Source: Prevotella sp.
GTDB lineage: Bacteria > Bacteroidota > Bacteroidia > Bacteroidales > Bacteroidaceae
DNA length: 40,970 nucleotides
Direction of reading: 5' to 3'
Assembly: GCA_017619445.1 (NCBI GenBank)
Contig: JAFZSI010000064.1
Span: forward strand, 1 to 40,970
Shown here: one piece after another, positions 1 to 6,453 of the stretch
Position numbering within the stretch: the stretch's first letter is position 1
How the letters are laid out: each line of letters opens with the position of its first letter
Made by a program: the position numbers and the translations under genes
The notes under the pieces: generated by a model
Told to the model about the DNA's origin: nothing
The model's input: the letters and a program-made list of their open reading frames with translations, nothing else
Database searches by the model: none

Positions 1-77
1 ATCTGAGGAATCTGAGAAATCAGTGGTCGAAAAGACCCACCCATCCGTGTTATCCGTGCAATCTGTGTGAGAAAACA
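1..77. repeat. Family A dispersed repeat, upstream of the first HU gene
   Basis: Degenerate repeats of the type AATCTGAGGAATCTGAGAAA, then ATCCGTGTTATCCGTGCAAT, fill the space before the HU gene at 108. The same words recur at 21556-21676, 22100-22180 and inside the HU gene at 33509-33615. The copy may continue beyond the left edge of the window. Confidence 0.7.
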
Positions 78-107
78 GAACAGACAATTAAAAGAAAGGA
101 AAAAGAT

Positions 108-818
108 ATGAAGTACAGAATGGTCAGGGAGAACCGCCCGACGCTGAAGAACTACGGTCGCTGGAAGGCGGTGGCGGTGCACGAGAACGAGGTGGGGACA
201 GCGAGAATTGTGAAGGAGGTGTGCCGCAGGGCTGGTGCCTCGCGCGGCACGGTGATTGCCGTGCTCACGGAGTTGGCTGGGGTGGTGGCCGACCACCTCC
301 GCGAGGGCGACAGTGTGCGGTTGGACGACGTAGGGCTGCTGAAGTTAGAGATAGAGTGCCGGAAGGTGGACACCGAAGAGGAGTTTCGGGCCGAGGAACA
401 CATCCGCGGCGTGCGCTTGCATGTGCTTCCCGAAAGCCGCCACGGACGGCAGGCACTTTACAGCGGGTTGTGCTTTGAGCAAGTTAAACAGTGCAAATCG
501 CAAAAAATGGAGGAAAATAAAGGTGAGAATGCGGAAATAATTGTACCTTTAGATAAGGTACTCTCGCTCGAAAAAGCTGAAATAAATTTGGCTTTTTGCT
601 CACTTAATCGTACCTTTGCAACGAATAACAAGAATAATTATGCAAGAGACAAGACAAAACCGGATAGCAAGGCTCCTGCAAAAGGAGCTGGCGGAGATTT
701 TCCAGAGCCAGACGCGCATGATGCACGGCGTGATGGTGAGCGTGACGCGCGTGCGCATATCGCCCGACTTGAGCATCTGCACGGCCTACCTGAGCATCTT
801 TCCGTCAGAGCGGGCTGA
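108..818 (+). CDS. HU-like (HU-HIG type) DNA-binding protein with a long tail
   Basis: Residues 1-125 resemble the Bacteroidetes HU-HIG branch of the HU/IHF fold: MKYRMVREN start, the helical part with GASRGTVIAVLTELAGVV, then LDDVGLLKLEIE and the arm/saddle segment RGVRLHVLPESRHGRQAL. Such proteins bind DNA and are thought to act as nucleoid or regulatory proteins. The start has AAAGGA seven bases upstream. The odd part is the C-terminus. No stop follows the HU domain, and the frame runs about 110 residues further, overlapping rbfA by 179 nt in another frame and ending at 818. A paralogue at 33214 behaves the same way. The HU fold is well supported; whether the last 60 residues are functional is unknown. 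Confidence 0.75.
   Translation: MKYRMVRENRPTLKNYGRWKAVAVHENEVGTARIVKEVCRRAGASRGTVIAVLTELAGVVADHLREGDSVRLDDVGLLKLEIECRKVDTEEEFRAEEHIRGVRLHVLPESRHGRQALYSGLCFEQVKQCKSQKMEENKGENAEIIVPLDKVLSLEKAEINLAFCSLNRTFATNNKNNYARDKTKPDSKAPAKGAGGDFPEPDAHDARRDGERDARAHIARLEHLHGLPEHLSVRAG
587..618 (+). promoter_or_regulatory. Bacteroidetes-type promoter for rbfA
   Basis: TTTG at 587-590, then 20 nt, then TACCTTTG at 611-618, matching the Bacteroidetes sigma-factor consensus TTTG/TAnnTTTG. Transcription should start near 625, 15 nt before rbfA. The promoter lies inside the HU reading frame. Confidence 0.65.
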
Positions 819-975
819 GGAAATCATCGGAAACATCAACAAGAACAACAAGACCATCCGCTATGAGCTGGGAACGCGCGTGAGAAACCAGCTGCGCATT
901 GTTCCCGAACTCCGCTTCTTCATCGACGACTCGCTCGACTACATCGAGCATATTGATGAACTGTTGAAGAGTTAG
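640..975 (+). CDS. rbfA: 30S ribosome-binding factor RbfA
   Basis: RbfA (111 residues) binds the 30S subunit near the 16S rRNA 5' helix and helps its final maturation, especially in the cold. The sequence begins MQETRQNRIARLLQKELAEI and carries the KH-like fold with VSVTRVRISPDLSICTAYLS and the C-terminal RIVPELRFFIDDSLDY segment typical of the family. An upstream in-frame ATG at 616 would overlap the promoter box, so 640 is chosen. The 5' end overlaps the HU-like gene. In related genomes rbfA is usually followed by the LolC/E-like permease found here at 2383; a nuclease gene now separates the two. Confidence 0.92.
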   Translation: MQETRQNRIARLLQKELAEIFQSQTRMMHGVMVSVTRVRISPDLSICTAYLSIFPSERAEEIIGNINKNNKTIRYELGTRVRNQLRIVPELRFFIDDSLDYIEHIDELLKS

Positions 976-1100
976 GAGTTTGATAATTCAAATTAGAAAA
1001 ATGGGATTATGGATTATTTTCGTGATTTCATATACCAAAAGTGTGTTGTTTTTTCAATACGCAAGCATTGCTGAACCCTAATCCTGCATAAGCAGGAAAT

Positions 1101-2276
1101 ATGATCTATGTAAAGCGTATGGAAGAACAAAATAATAACAAAGTGTTGACACAAGAGCTTCAAAGTGCTGTTAAGACCATCAAGACTGCCATTCTGCAAA
1201 GTCAGGCGCGGGCAGCACGGATGATTAGCGGTTCGCAGTTGTCGCTCTATTTTGGTGTGGGGCTTTATGTTTCTGCCAATTCGCGTGAAGGGACTTGGGG
1301 CACAGGAGCCATCGACACTATCAGCGAACAGTTACATAGAGAGTTACCAGGCTTGCGCGGGTTCTCTGCCAAGAACATCCGAAACATGCGTCAGTTTGCA
1401 GAATTCTGGCAGCCTTACCTGTTTCACTCGCCAGCGGCGAGCAAAATGGCAATTGAGGAATTGGGCAAGGAAATAGAGTACGACAGGTTTGCTTTGGCAA
1501 AATGGTCGCCTATGGCGAGCGAAATAAACCGCGACGAGTTTCTGGGCATCAGTTTCTCGCACCATATGGAGATTCTGCACAAGACGAAGAACATTCAAGA
1601 GGTGTTGAATTGTATTCATGAGGCGGTTGTCCATCAATGGGATAAATACACCTTAAGAGATGTGCTGAAAGCCGGCATTCCACAGCCGGAACATACGTCA
1701 CCTAACAATTTTGCACAGACCATGCCCACGGCACGAGCCGCCGTGAAAGCCATCCGAATGTTCATGGACGAATATCTGCTGGACTATATCAACGTGGAAG
1801 ACATTGATGCAGAGGACGATGACGATGTGGACGAGGCCGTCGTGGAGGAACGTATCGTTCGAAACATCAAGAGGTTTATCATGACACTTGGCCGCGACTT
1901 CGCCTTTGTAGGCAACCAGTACCATTTGGAAGTCTTTGGCGAGGAAATGAAGAGCGACCTGCTGTTTTTCAACCGCGAGTTGAATGCATTGGTGGCCATT
2001 GAGCTGAAGAAGGGAAAGTTCAAGCCTGCCTATCTGGGACAGTTGTTCGCCTATATGCAAGTGCTCGACGACAAAGTGAAAAAGCCCCATGAGAACCCCT
2101 GCATTGGCATCGTGCTTTGCAGGAGTGCCAACAAGGCTTATGCCGAGTATGCCGTACGTGACTATAACAAGCCCATGGGAGTATCGACATACAAGACGCT
2201 TTCTGATATGCCGTCAGTAATGCGCGAAACCCTGCCCGATGTAGAAGAAATGATGAAGTTGATGGATGATGATTAA
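1101..2276 (+). CDS. yhcG: PDDEXK nuclease domain protein, YhcG/DUF1016 family
   Basis: A 391-residue two-domain protein. Residues about 20-190 match the DUF1016 N-terminal domain (SGSQLSLYFGVGLYVSAN, GFSAKNIRNMRQFAEFW). The C-terminal domain is a PDDEXK nuclease fold: KSDLLFFNRELNALVAIELK supplies the Asp and the ExK pair, followed by LGQLFAYMQ. The family is found beside restriction-modification and other defence genes and on mobile DNA, but its precise activity is poorly known. No methylase or specificity subunit lies nearby, so this is a solitary copy. A small stem, CCTGCATAAGCAGG at 1083-1096, overlaps the likely ribosome site AGGAAAT. A start at 1119 is also possible. The acidic stretch DIDAEDDDDVDEAVVEE links the domains. 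Confidence 0.85.
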   Translation: MIYVKRMEEQNNNKVLTQELQSAVKTIKTAILQSQARAARMISGSQLSLYFGVGLYVSANSREGTWGTGAIDTISEQLHRELPGLRGFSAKNIRNMRQFAEFWQPYLFHSPAASKMAIEELGKEIEYDRFALAKWSPMASEINRDEFLGISFSHHMEILHKTKNIQEVLNCIHEAVVHQWDKYTLRDVLKAGIPQPEHTSPNNFAQTMPTARAAVKAIRMFMDEYLLDYINVEDIDAEDDDDVDEAVVEERIVRNIKRFIMTLGRDFAFVGNQYHLEVFGEEMKSDLLFFNRELNALVAIELKKGKFKPAYLGQLFAYMQVLDDKVKKPHENPCIGIVLCRSANKAYAEYAVRDYNKPMGVSTYKTLSDMPSVMRETLPDVEEMMKLMDDD

Positions 2277-2382
2277 GTATGGACTGGCAGAGCTTGGGCA
2301 TTTTGATTTAGACGGTGCCTACCAGAAATGAAAATTGGTTTTTTGTTGATGATAATACTGAGTCACTCTTAATTCCTAACTC

Positions 2383-3615
2383 ATGAAAAGTTTTCCTTTT
2401 TACATTGCGCGTCGTTATCTATTTGCCAAAAAGAGCACCAACGCCATTAACGTCATTTCGGTGATTTCGGTCATCGGGGTGGCCGTGGCAACCATGGCGC
2501 TTGTGGTGACGCTGAGCGTGTTCAACGGTTTCCACGACATGGTGGCCACTTTCTTCACCGCACTCGACCCGCAGCTCAAGGTGGTTCCCGTGACGGGCAA
2601 GACGGCCAATGCCGACGACCCTGTGCTGACGCAAATCAGAGAGCTGCCCCAGATTGACGTGGCCACGGAGAGCGTGGAGGACAATGCGCTGGCCATCTAC
2701 AACGAGCGGCAGGCCATGGTGACGGTGAAGGGCGTGAGCGACAATTTTGCAGAGCTGTCGCACATCACCGACGTGCTTTACGGTGAGGGGAAATTCTGCT
2801 TGGAGGCTGCCAACCTGCAGTACGGCACCATTGGCATCCGTTTGGCCGAGGAGCTGGGCACGGGGGTGCGCTGGGACGGTTTCATGAAGGTGTATGCCGC
2901 CAAGCGCGAGGGGCAGTTAGACATGAGCAACCCCACCGAGGGCTTTGTCGAGGACTCGCTCATCTCGCCCGGCGTGGTGTTCTCGGTCCATCAGTCGAAG
3001 TACGACCGCAACTACATCTTCGCGCCCATTAGTTTTGCCCGCCGGCTGTTTGGCCAGGAGGGCAACGTGTCGTCGTTGGAACTGCGGCTGAAGCCGGGCA
3101 GCGACCTTGACGCGGTGAAGCGGCAGATAAAGAAAATCTGCGGCGACAAGTTCCGTGTGCTTGACCGTTTTGAGCAGCAGGAGGACACGTTCAAGATTAT
3201 GCAGATTGAGAAGCTCATTGCCTACATCTTCCTTACGTTCATTCTTGTTGTGGCCTGCTTCAACATCATCGGCAGCCTGTCGATGCTGATTATTGACAAG
3301 AAAGACGACGTGCAGACGCTGCGCAACCTGGGTGCCGACGACCGTCAGGTGACGCGCGTGTTCCTGTTCGAGGGCCGCATGATAGCCGCTTTCGGTGCCG
3401 TGCTGGGCATAGCCGTGGGATTGTTGCTCTGCTGGTTACAGCAGCGCTACGGGCTGGTGAAGCTGGGCGAGTCGAGTGGTTCGTTTGTGGTGAACGCCTA
3501 TCCTGTGAGCGTTCATCCGTGGGATATTGTGCTGGTGTTTTTCACGGTATTGGCCGTCGGTTGGCTGGCCGTCTGGTATCCGGTACGTTATTTTGCCAAA
3601 CGGCTGTTAGCATAA
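2383..3615 (+). CDS. LolC/LolE-like ABC transporter permease (FtsX/MacB family)
   Basis: A 410-residue inner-membrane protein with the four-helix FtsX/MacB layout: an N-terminal helix (INVISVISVIGVAVATMALV), a large periplasmic domain of about 200 residues, then three helices near residues 275-400. The start FYIARRYLFAKKSTNAINVI is typical of LolC/E, the permeases that release lipoproteins from the inner membrane with the LolD ATPase. No ATPase gene is adjacent, so the partner must be encoded elsewhere. The stop is three bases from the stop of murI on the other strand. Assignment to lipoprotein release rests on family resemblance. Confidence 0.85.
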   Translation: MKSFPFYIARRYLFAKKSTNAINVISVISVIGVAVATMALVVTLSVFNGFHDMVATFFTALDPQLKVVPVTGKTANADDPVLTQIRELPQIDVATESVEDNALAIYNERQAMVTVKGVSDNFAELSHITDVLYGEGKFCLEAANLQYGTIGIRLAEELGTGVRWDGFMKVYAAKREGQLDMSNPTEGFVEDSLISPGVVFSVHQSKYDRNYIFAPISFARRLFGQEGNVSSLELRLKPGSDLDAVKRQIKKICGDKFRVLDRFEQQEDTFKIMQIEKLIAYIFLTFILVVACFNIIGSLSMLIIDKKDDVQTLRNLGADDRQVTRVFLFEGRMIAAFGAVLGIAVGLLLCWLQQRYGLVKLGESSGSFVVNAYPVSVHPWDIVLVFFTVLAVGWLAVWYPVRYFAKRLLA

Positions 3616-3618
3616 ACT

Positions 3619-4452
3619 CTATCCAAGCTCTATTTTCTCCACGTTCACTTGTTCGTGGAGGAAAAGAAGGGCAGACTCTTTGAATTTATCGGGATTTTCG
3701 GTGGTGAGATAGTGCACGCCGGCTCCTTTCGAACAACGCTGCTCTATCTGTGGGTGGCGGGCAAGGTAGCATTGCAGGCTGTTGGCCACATACTGGCCTT
3801 GCGGTACGATGCGCACGCCCGGCGGCACATGGCGCACGATGGCGGGCATGAGCAGCGGGTAATGGGTGCAGCCCAGGATGATGGCGTCAATCTGCGGGTC
3901 GCGGCGCATGAGCTGGTCGATGCGCTTGCCCACGAAATAGTCGGCACCCGGACTGTCGGCCTCGTTAGCCTCGACAATGGCAGCCCACAGCGGGCAGGCC
4001 TGACCGCTGACGGTGATGTCGGGATAGAGTTTCTTGATTTCCAGGTTGTAGCTCTCGCTGCGGATGGTGCCTTCGGTGGCCAGAATGCCCACGTGGCGGC
4101 TTGTGGTAAGGTCGCCGATGGCCTCAACGGTGGGGAGAATGATGCCCAGGACGCGGCGGTTGGGGTCGATTTCGGGAATGACGCGCTGCTGAATGGTGCG
4201 AAGGGCCTTGGCCGATGCCGTGTTGCACCCAAGAATCACCAGATGGCAGCCACGCTCAAACAATCGGAGCACGGCCTGACGGGTGAACTGATAGACCACC
4301 TCGAACGAACGGCTGCCGTAGGGCGCGCGGGCGTTGTCGCCTAAGTACAGATAGTCGTACTGGGGCAACAGCTGGCGGATGCCGTGGAGAATGGTAAGGC
4401 CTCCGTAACCGCTGTCGAAAATGCCGATGGGGCCAGGGTTTTGGGTAAACAC
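3619..4452 (-). CDS. murI: Glutamate racemase
   Basis: MurI (277 residues) interconverts L- and D-glutamate and supplies D-Glu for peptidoglycan precursors in the cytoplasm. Visible are PIGIFDSGYGGLTIL at the N-terminus and the two catalytic cysteines in GCNTASA and ILGCTHYPLL. The reading frame opens with GTG at 4452 and no in-frame ATG precedes the conserved block, so GTG is the likely start. It is the last gene of the porG-uppS-bamA-ompH block, an arrangement seen in other Bacteroidales. The upstream gap (4453-4513) holds TTGAGAGTTGAGATT-type simple repeats. Confidence 0.95.
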   Translation of the reverse strand: MFTQNPGPIGIFDSGYGGLTILHGIRQLLPQYDYLYLGDNARAPYGSRSFEVVYQFTRQAVLRLFERGCHLVILGCNTASAKALRTIQQRVIPEIDPNRRVLGIILPTVEAIGDLTTSRHVGILATEGTIRSESYNLEIKKLYPDITVSGQACPLWAAIVEANEADSPGADYFVGKRIDQLMRRDPQIDAIILGCTHYPLLMPAIVRHVPPGVRIVPQGQYVANSLQCYLARHPQIEQRCSKGAGVHYLTTENPDKFKESALLFLHEQVNVEKIELG

Positions 4453-4513
4453 GGTGGGAATTGAGAGTTGCGGGTTGAGAGTTGAGATTTGGGGTAAAGG
4501 ACGACGGAAACAA
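4453..4513. repeat. TTGAGAGTTG simple repeat in the ompH-murI gap
   Basis: The 61-nt gap is built largely from TTGAGAGTTGCGGGTTGAGA-like words. The same wording occurs at 14888-14918, 15000-15026, 15112-15127 and 17627-17655. Confidence 0.6.
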
Positions 4514-5041
4514 TCAGCGGTTGCCGGCTTGTTTCAGTAGCGGCTCGATGTTGATGCCTTGCTCGGGGTCAACGTATGGGCAGGCGTAGTTGTCGGTATT
4601 GAGAATGAACGCCAGTCCTTGCTCGCGGCCAATGGCGGTGAGCATGGTGCTGAGCTTTTCGTGCAGCGGAGCCATGGCCTCGCTCTCTGCCTGGGCCAAC
4701 AGACGGTTGGCCTCTTGTTTGAAAGCAAGGTTCTTGTTCAGAATCTCCTGCAATTCCGCCTGTCGTTTTTGTAAAATAGAGGGCGCGAACTCGCGTTGCC
4801 CGTCGAGAAACTCCTCGTATTTTCTGTTGAACTCGTCTTCGGCGCGCTGCATTTCCGTGTCGTACTGCTGGCGCAGGTCTGCGAGTCTTTTCTGCGTGAG
4901 GGCATAGTCGGGCAGGGCCTTGAGTGCCGACTCGTAGCTGAAATATCCGAAACGCACTTGCGCGGAGGCTGTGAGGAGCGAGAAGTGACAGACAATGAGC
5001 ACTACTACTGCTCTTTGGATGGCATGACGAAATTGCTTCAT
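4514..5041 (-). CDS. OmpH/Skp family periplasmic chaperone, copy 1
   Basis: A 175-residue secreted protein with a signal peptide ending SLLTASA before Gln. The N-terminal strand VRFGYFSYE and the long charged helical stretch (residues 45-125, rich in Glu, Gln, Lys and Arg) are typical of Skp, the trimeric jellyfish-shaped holdase that escorts unfolded outer-membrane proteins to BamA. It is the third of three tandem paralogues downstream of bamA and the most divergent: its C-terminus (NTDNYACPYVDPEQGINIEP) has a cysteine and a longer ending. A family C repeat separates it from copy 2. Confidence 0.88.
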   Translation of the reverse strand: MKQFRHAIQRAVVVLIVCHFSLLTASAQVRFGYFSYESALKALPDYALTQKRLADLRQQYDTEMQRAEDEFNRKYEEFLDGQREFAPSILQKRQAELQEILNKNLAFKQEANRLLAQAESEAMAPLHEKLSTMLTAIGREQGLAFILNTDNYACPYVDPEQGINIEPLLKQAGNR

Positions 5042-5091
5042 GGTTGGTTTTGGGGATGGTGAAAGAAGTCAAAGGGGTGAAAACAGAATAA

Positions 5092-5175
5092 CCTCACACA
5101 GAGGAACAGCGTTGGCAGAGAAGAAACTCCTTTTACTCTGTTTGCTCTGTGTGAGATTCTAACCTCTGTGTGAGA
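5092..5175. repeat. Family C repeat (CACACAGAGG inverted ends)
   Basis: CCTCACACAGAGG at 5092-5104 is mirrored by CTCTGTGTGAGA at 5145-5156 and CCTCTGTGTGAGA at 5163-5175, with a purine/pyrimidine-skewed middle. Two tandem copies of the same family lie at 14924-14987 and 15036-15102. Confidence 0.75.
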
Positions 5176-5195
5176 TTAACAACTACACCGCCTGA

Positions 5196-5699
5196 TTATT
5201 TCATTTTGTTGAGCTGGGCTTTCACCTCAGAGGTGACATCTTTGCTCAGGGTGTCGCTGATGTAGGGAATACCAGCCGAGATGTCCATGATATAGACATA
5301 GCCGCCAGCCTTGCCCACGGCCTTGATGGCGTTCACCAGCTTGGTGGTGATGGGCTGCATCTTCTCCTGAGAGAGCTTGGCCAGTTCCTGCTGGCTGTCG
5401 TTGAAGGTCTGCTGCAGTTTCTGCTGCATCTCGCCGAGGCTTTCCTCGGTTTCCTTCTGCTTGGTGGCGTTCATGGTGCTCTGAGTCTTCTGATACTCTT
5501 CCACCTTGCGCTGGAATTCTTCCTGCATTATTTTCAGTTCGTCTTCCTTTTCTTTCTGCTTGGCATCTACCTCGCCTTTAGCCTTGATGAACTCAGGCAT
5601 TGCCTGCATGACAGACTGTGTGTCCAAGTGACCAAACTTTTGCTGTGCGAACAATGAGAGGGGCGCAAACAGCATGAGCATTAAAAACAGTTTTTTCAT
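5196..5699 (-). CDS. OmpH/Skp family periplasmic chaperone, copy 2
   Basis: A 167-residue secreted protein with signal peptide MKKLFLMLMLFAPLSLFA and mature start QQKFGHLDTQSVMQAMPEF. The central region (about residues 40-115) is a highly charged coiled coil with KQKEKEDELKIMQEEFQRKV, as in Skp. The C-terminal strand region GGYVYIMDISAGIPYISDTL completes the body domain. It presumably forms trimers that hold outer-membrane proteins in the periplasm, acting with the adjacent BamA. Whether the three paralogues form mixed trimers or serve different clients cannot be read from the sequence. Confidence 0.9.
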   Translation of the reverse strand: MKKLFLMLMLFAPLSLFAQQKFGHLDTQSVMQAMPEFIKAKGEVDAKQKEKEDELKIMQEEFQRKVEEYQKTQSTMNATKQKETEESLGEMQQKLQQTFNDSQQELAKLSQEKMQPITTKLVNAIKAVGKAGGYVYIMDISAGIPYISDTLSKDVTSEVKAQLNKMK

Positions 5700-5792
5700 T
5701 TTCTTTTTTTGTTTGTTGATTTATACTATTCTAATTATTGATTTCAGATTGTTCATCCTTCATCTTTCATTTTTAATTTTTCATCTTTCATC
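5700..5792. repeat. CATCTTTCAT simple repeat between ompH copies
   Basis: Positions about 5755-5792 hold near-tandem TTCATC/TTTCAT words (GATGAAA on the coding strand). A similar (RATGAGA)n run is at 20385-20412. No promoter is visible here, so copies 2 and 3 are probably co-transcribed. Confidence 0.5.
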
Positions 5793-6305
5793 TTAGTTGG
5801 CGTAACCCAGTTTTGAGAGCACCTCGTTGCTGATGTCAATCTTGGGCGAGCCGAAGATGATTCCAGTGTCGCTGGCACGGTCGAGCACAAGGCTGTAGCC
5901 GTGCTGGTCGCTGAGGTCTTTCACGGCGTTGTAAATCTCGTCCTGAATAGGGGTCATAAGACTCTCGCGCTTTTTGAACAGTTCGCCCTCAGGGCCGAAA
6001 TATTTCTTTTTCAGGTCGCTGGCTTCCTTTTCTTTTTGCATGATGGCCTCTTGCTTGGCTTTCTTTTGCTCTTGTGAGAGGAACACCACTTCGTTCTGAT
6101 AGTTTTTATAGAGAGTCTGTGCCTCTGTGTTCAGCGCCTCGACCTCTGCCTGCCATTTCTTCGACACTTGGTTCAGCTGTTCGTTGGCCCGCTCGTAGGC
6201 TGGTATGTTTTTGAGAATATACTCCATGTCAATGAGTGCGAACTTCTGTGCTTGAGCCGTTACTGCCACGATGGCGAGCAGGGCTGCAATCATAATTTTC
6301 TTCAT
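5793..6305 (-). CDS. OmpH/Skp family periplasmic chaperone, copy 3
   Basis: A 170-residue secreted protein with signal peptide MKKIMIAALLAIVAVTAQA and mature start QKFALIDMEYILKNIPAYER, the classic OmpH/Skp opening strand and helix. The charged coiled coil runs roughly from residue 45 to 115, and the C-terminal strand YSLVLDRASDTGIIFGSP closes the trimer body. It is the first ompH after bamA, 148 nt downstream, and probably the primary Skp. The order bamA-ompH-ompH matches known Bacteroidales clusters; a third copy is less usual. Confidence 0.9.
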   Translation of the reverse strand: MKKIMIAALLAIVAVTAQAQKFALIDMEYILKNIPAYERANEQLNQVSKKWQAEVEALNTEAQTLYKNYQNEVVFLSQEQKKAKQEAIMQKEKEASDLKKKYFGPEGELFKKRESLMTPIQDEIYNAVKDLSDQHGYSLVLDRASDTGIIFGSPKIDISNEVLSKLGYAN

Positions 6306-6453
6306 AGGCTATTTGTAAATACTTGGTTCAACGTTTATATGACGGGACTCATTGCCCAAAAGTTAATCTGCTATGGCGATTTTTAATAAATATTCAGTAT
6401 TTCTGGGTTTATAATTGTCTGTTTGTCAAGTTGCTGACTCGTTAAGCACCCGT

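Noticed and set aside
640-818. Programmed frameshift joining the HU-like gene to rbfA
   Set aside because: No slippery heptamer with a following structure is evident, and rbfA has its own promoter and start.
3629-3665. Terminator between the LolC/E-like permease and murI (TTTTCTCCACG with CGTGGAGGAAAA)
   Set aside because: It lies inside the murI coding end, has a bulge and lacks a T-run on either strand, so I do not call it.
3649-4344. Long open frame opposite murI
   Set aside because: Antisense shadow of a strongly supported gene, with no recognisable protein signature; other long opposite-strand frames (7231-7512, 13373-14119, 23194-24024, 34706-35830) are the same.
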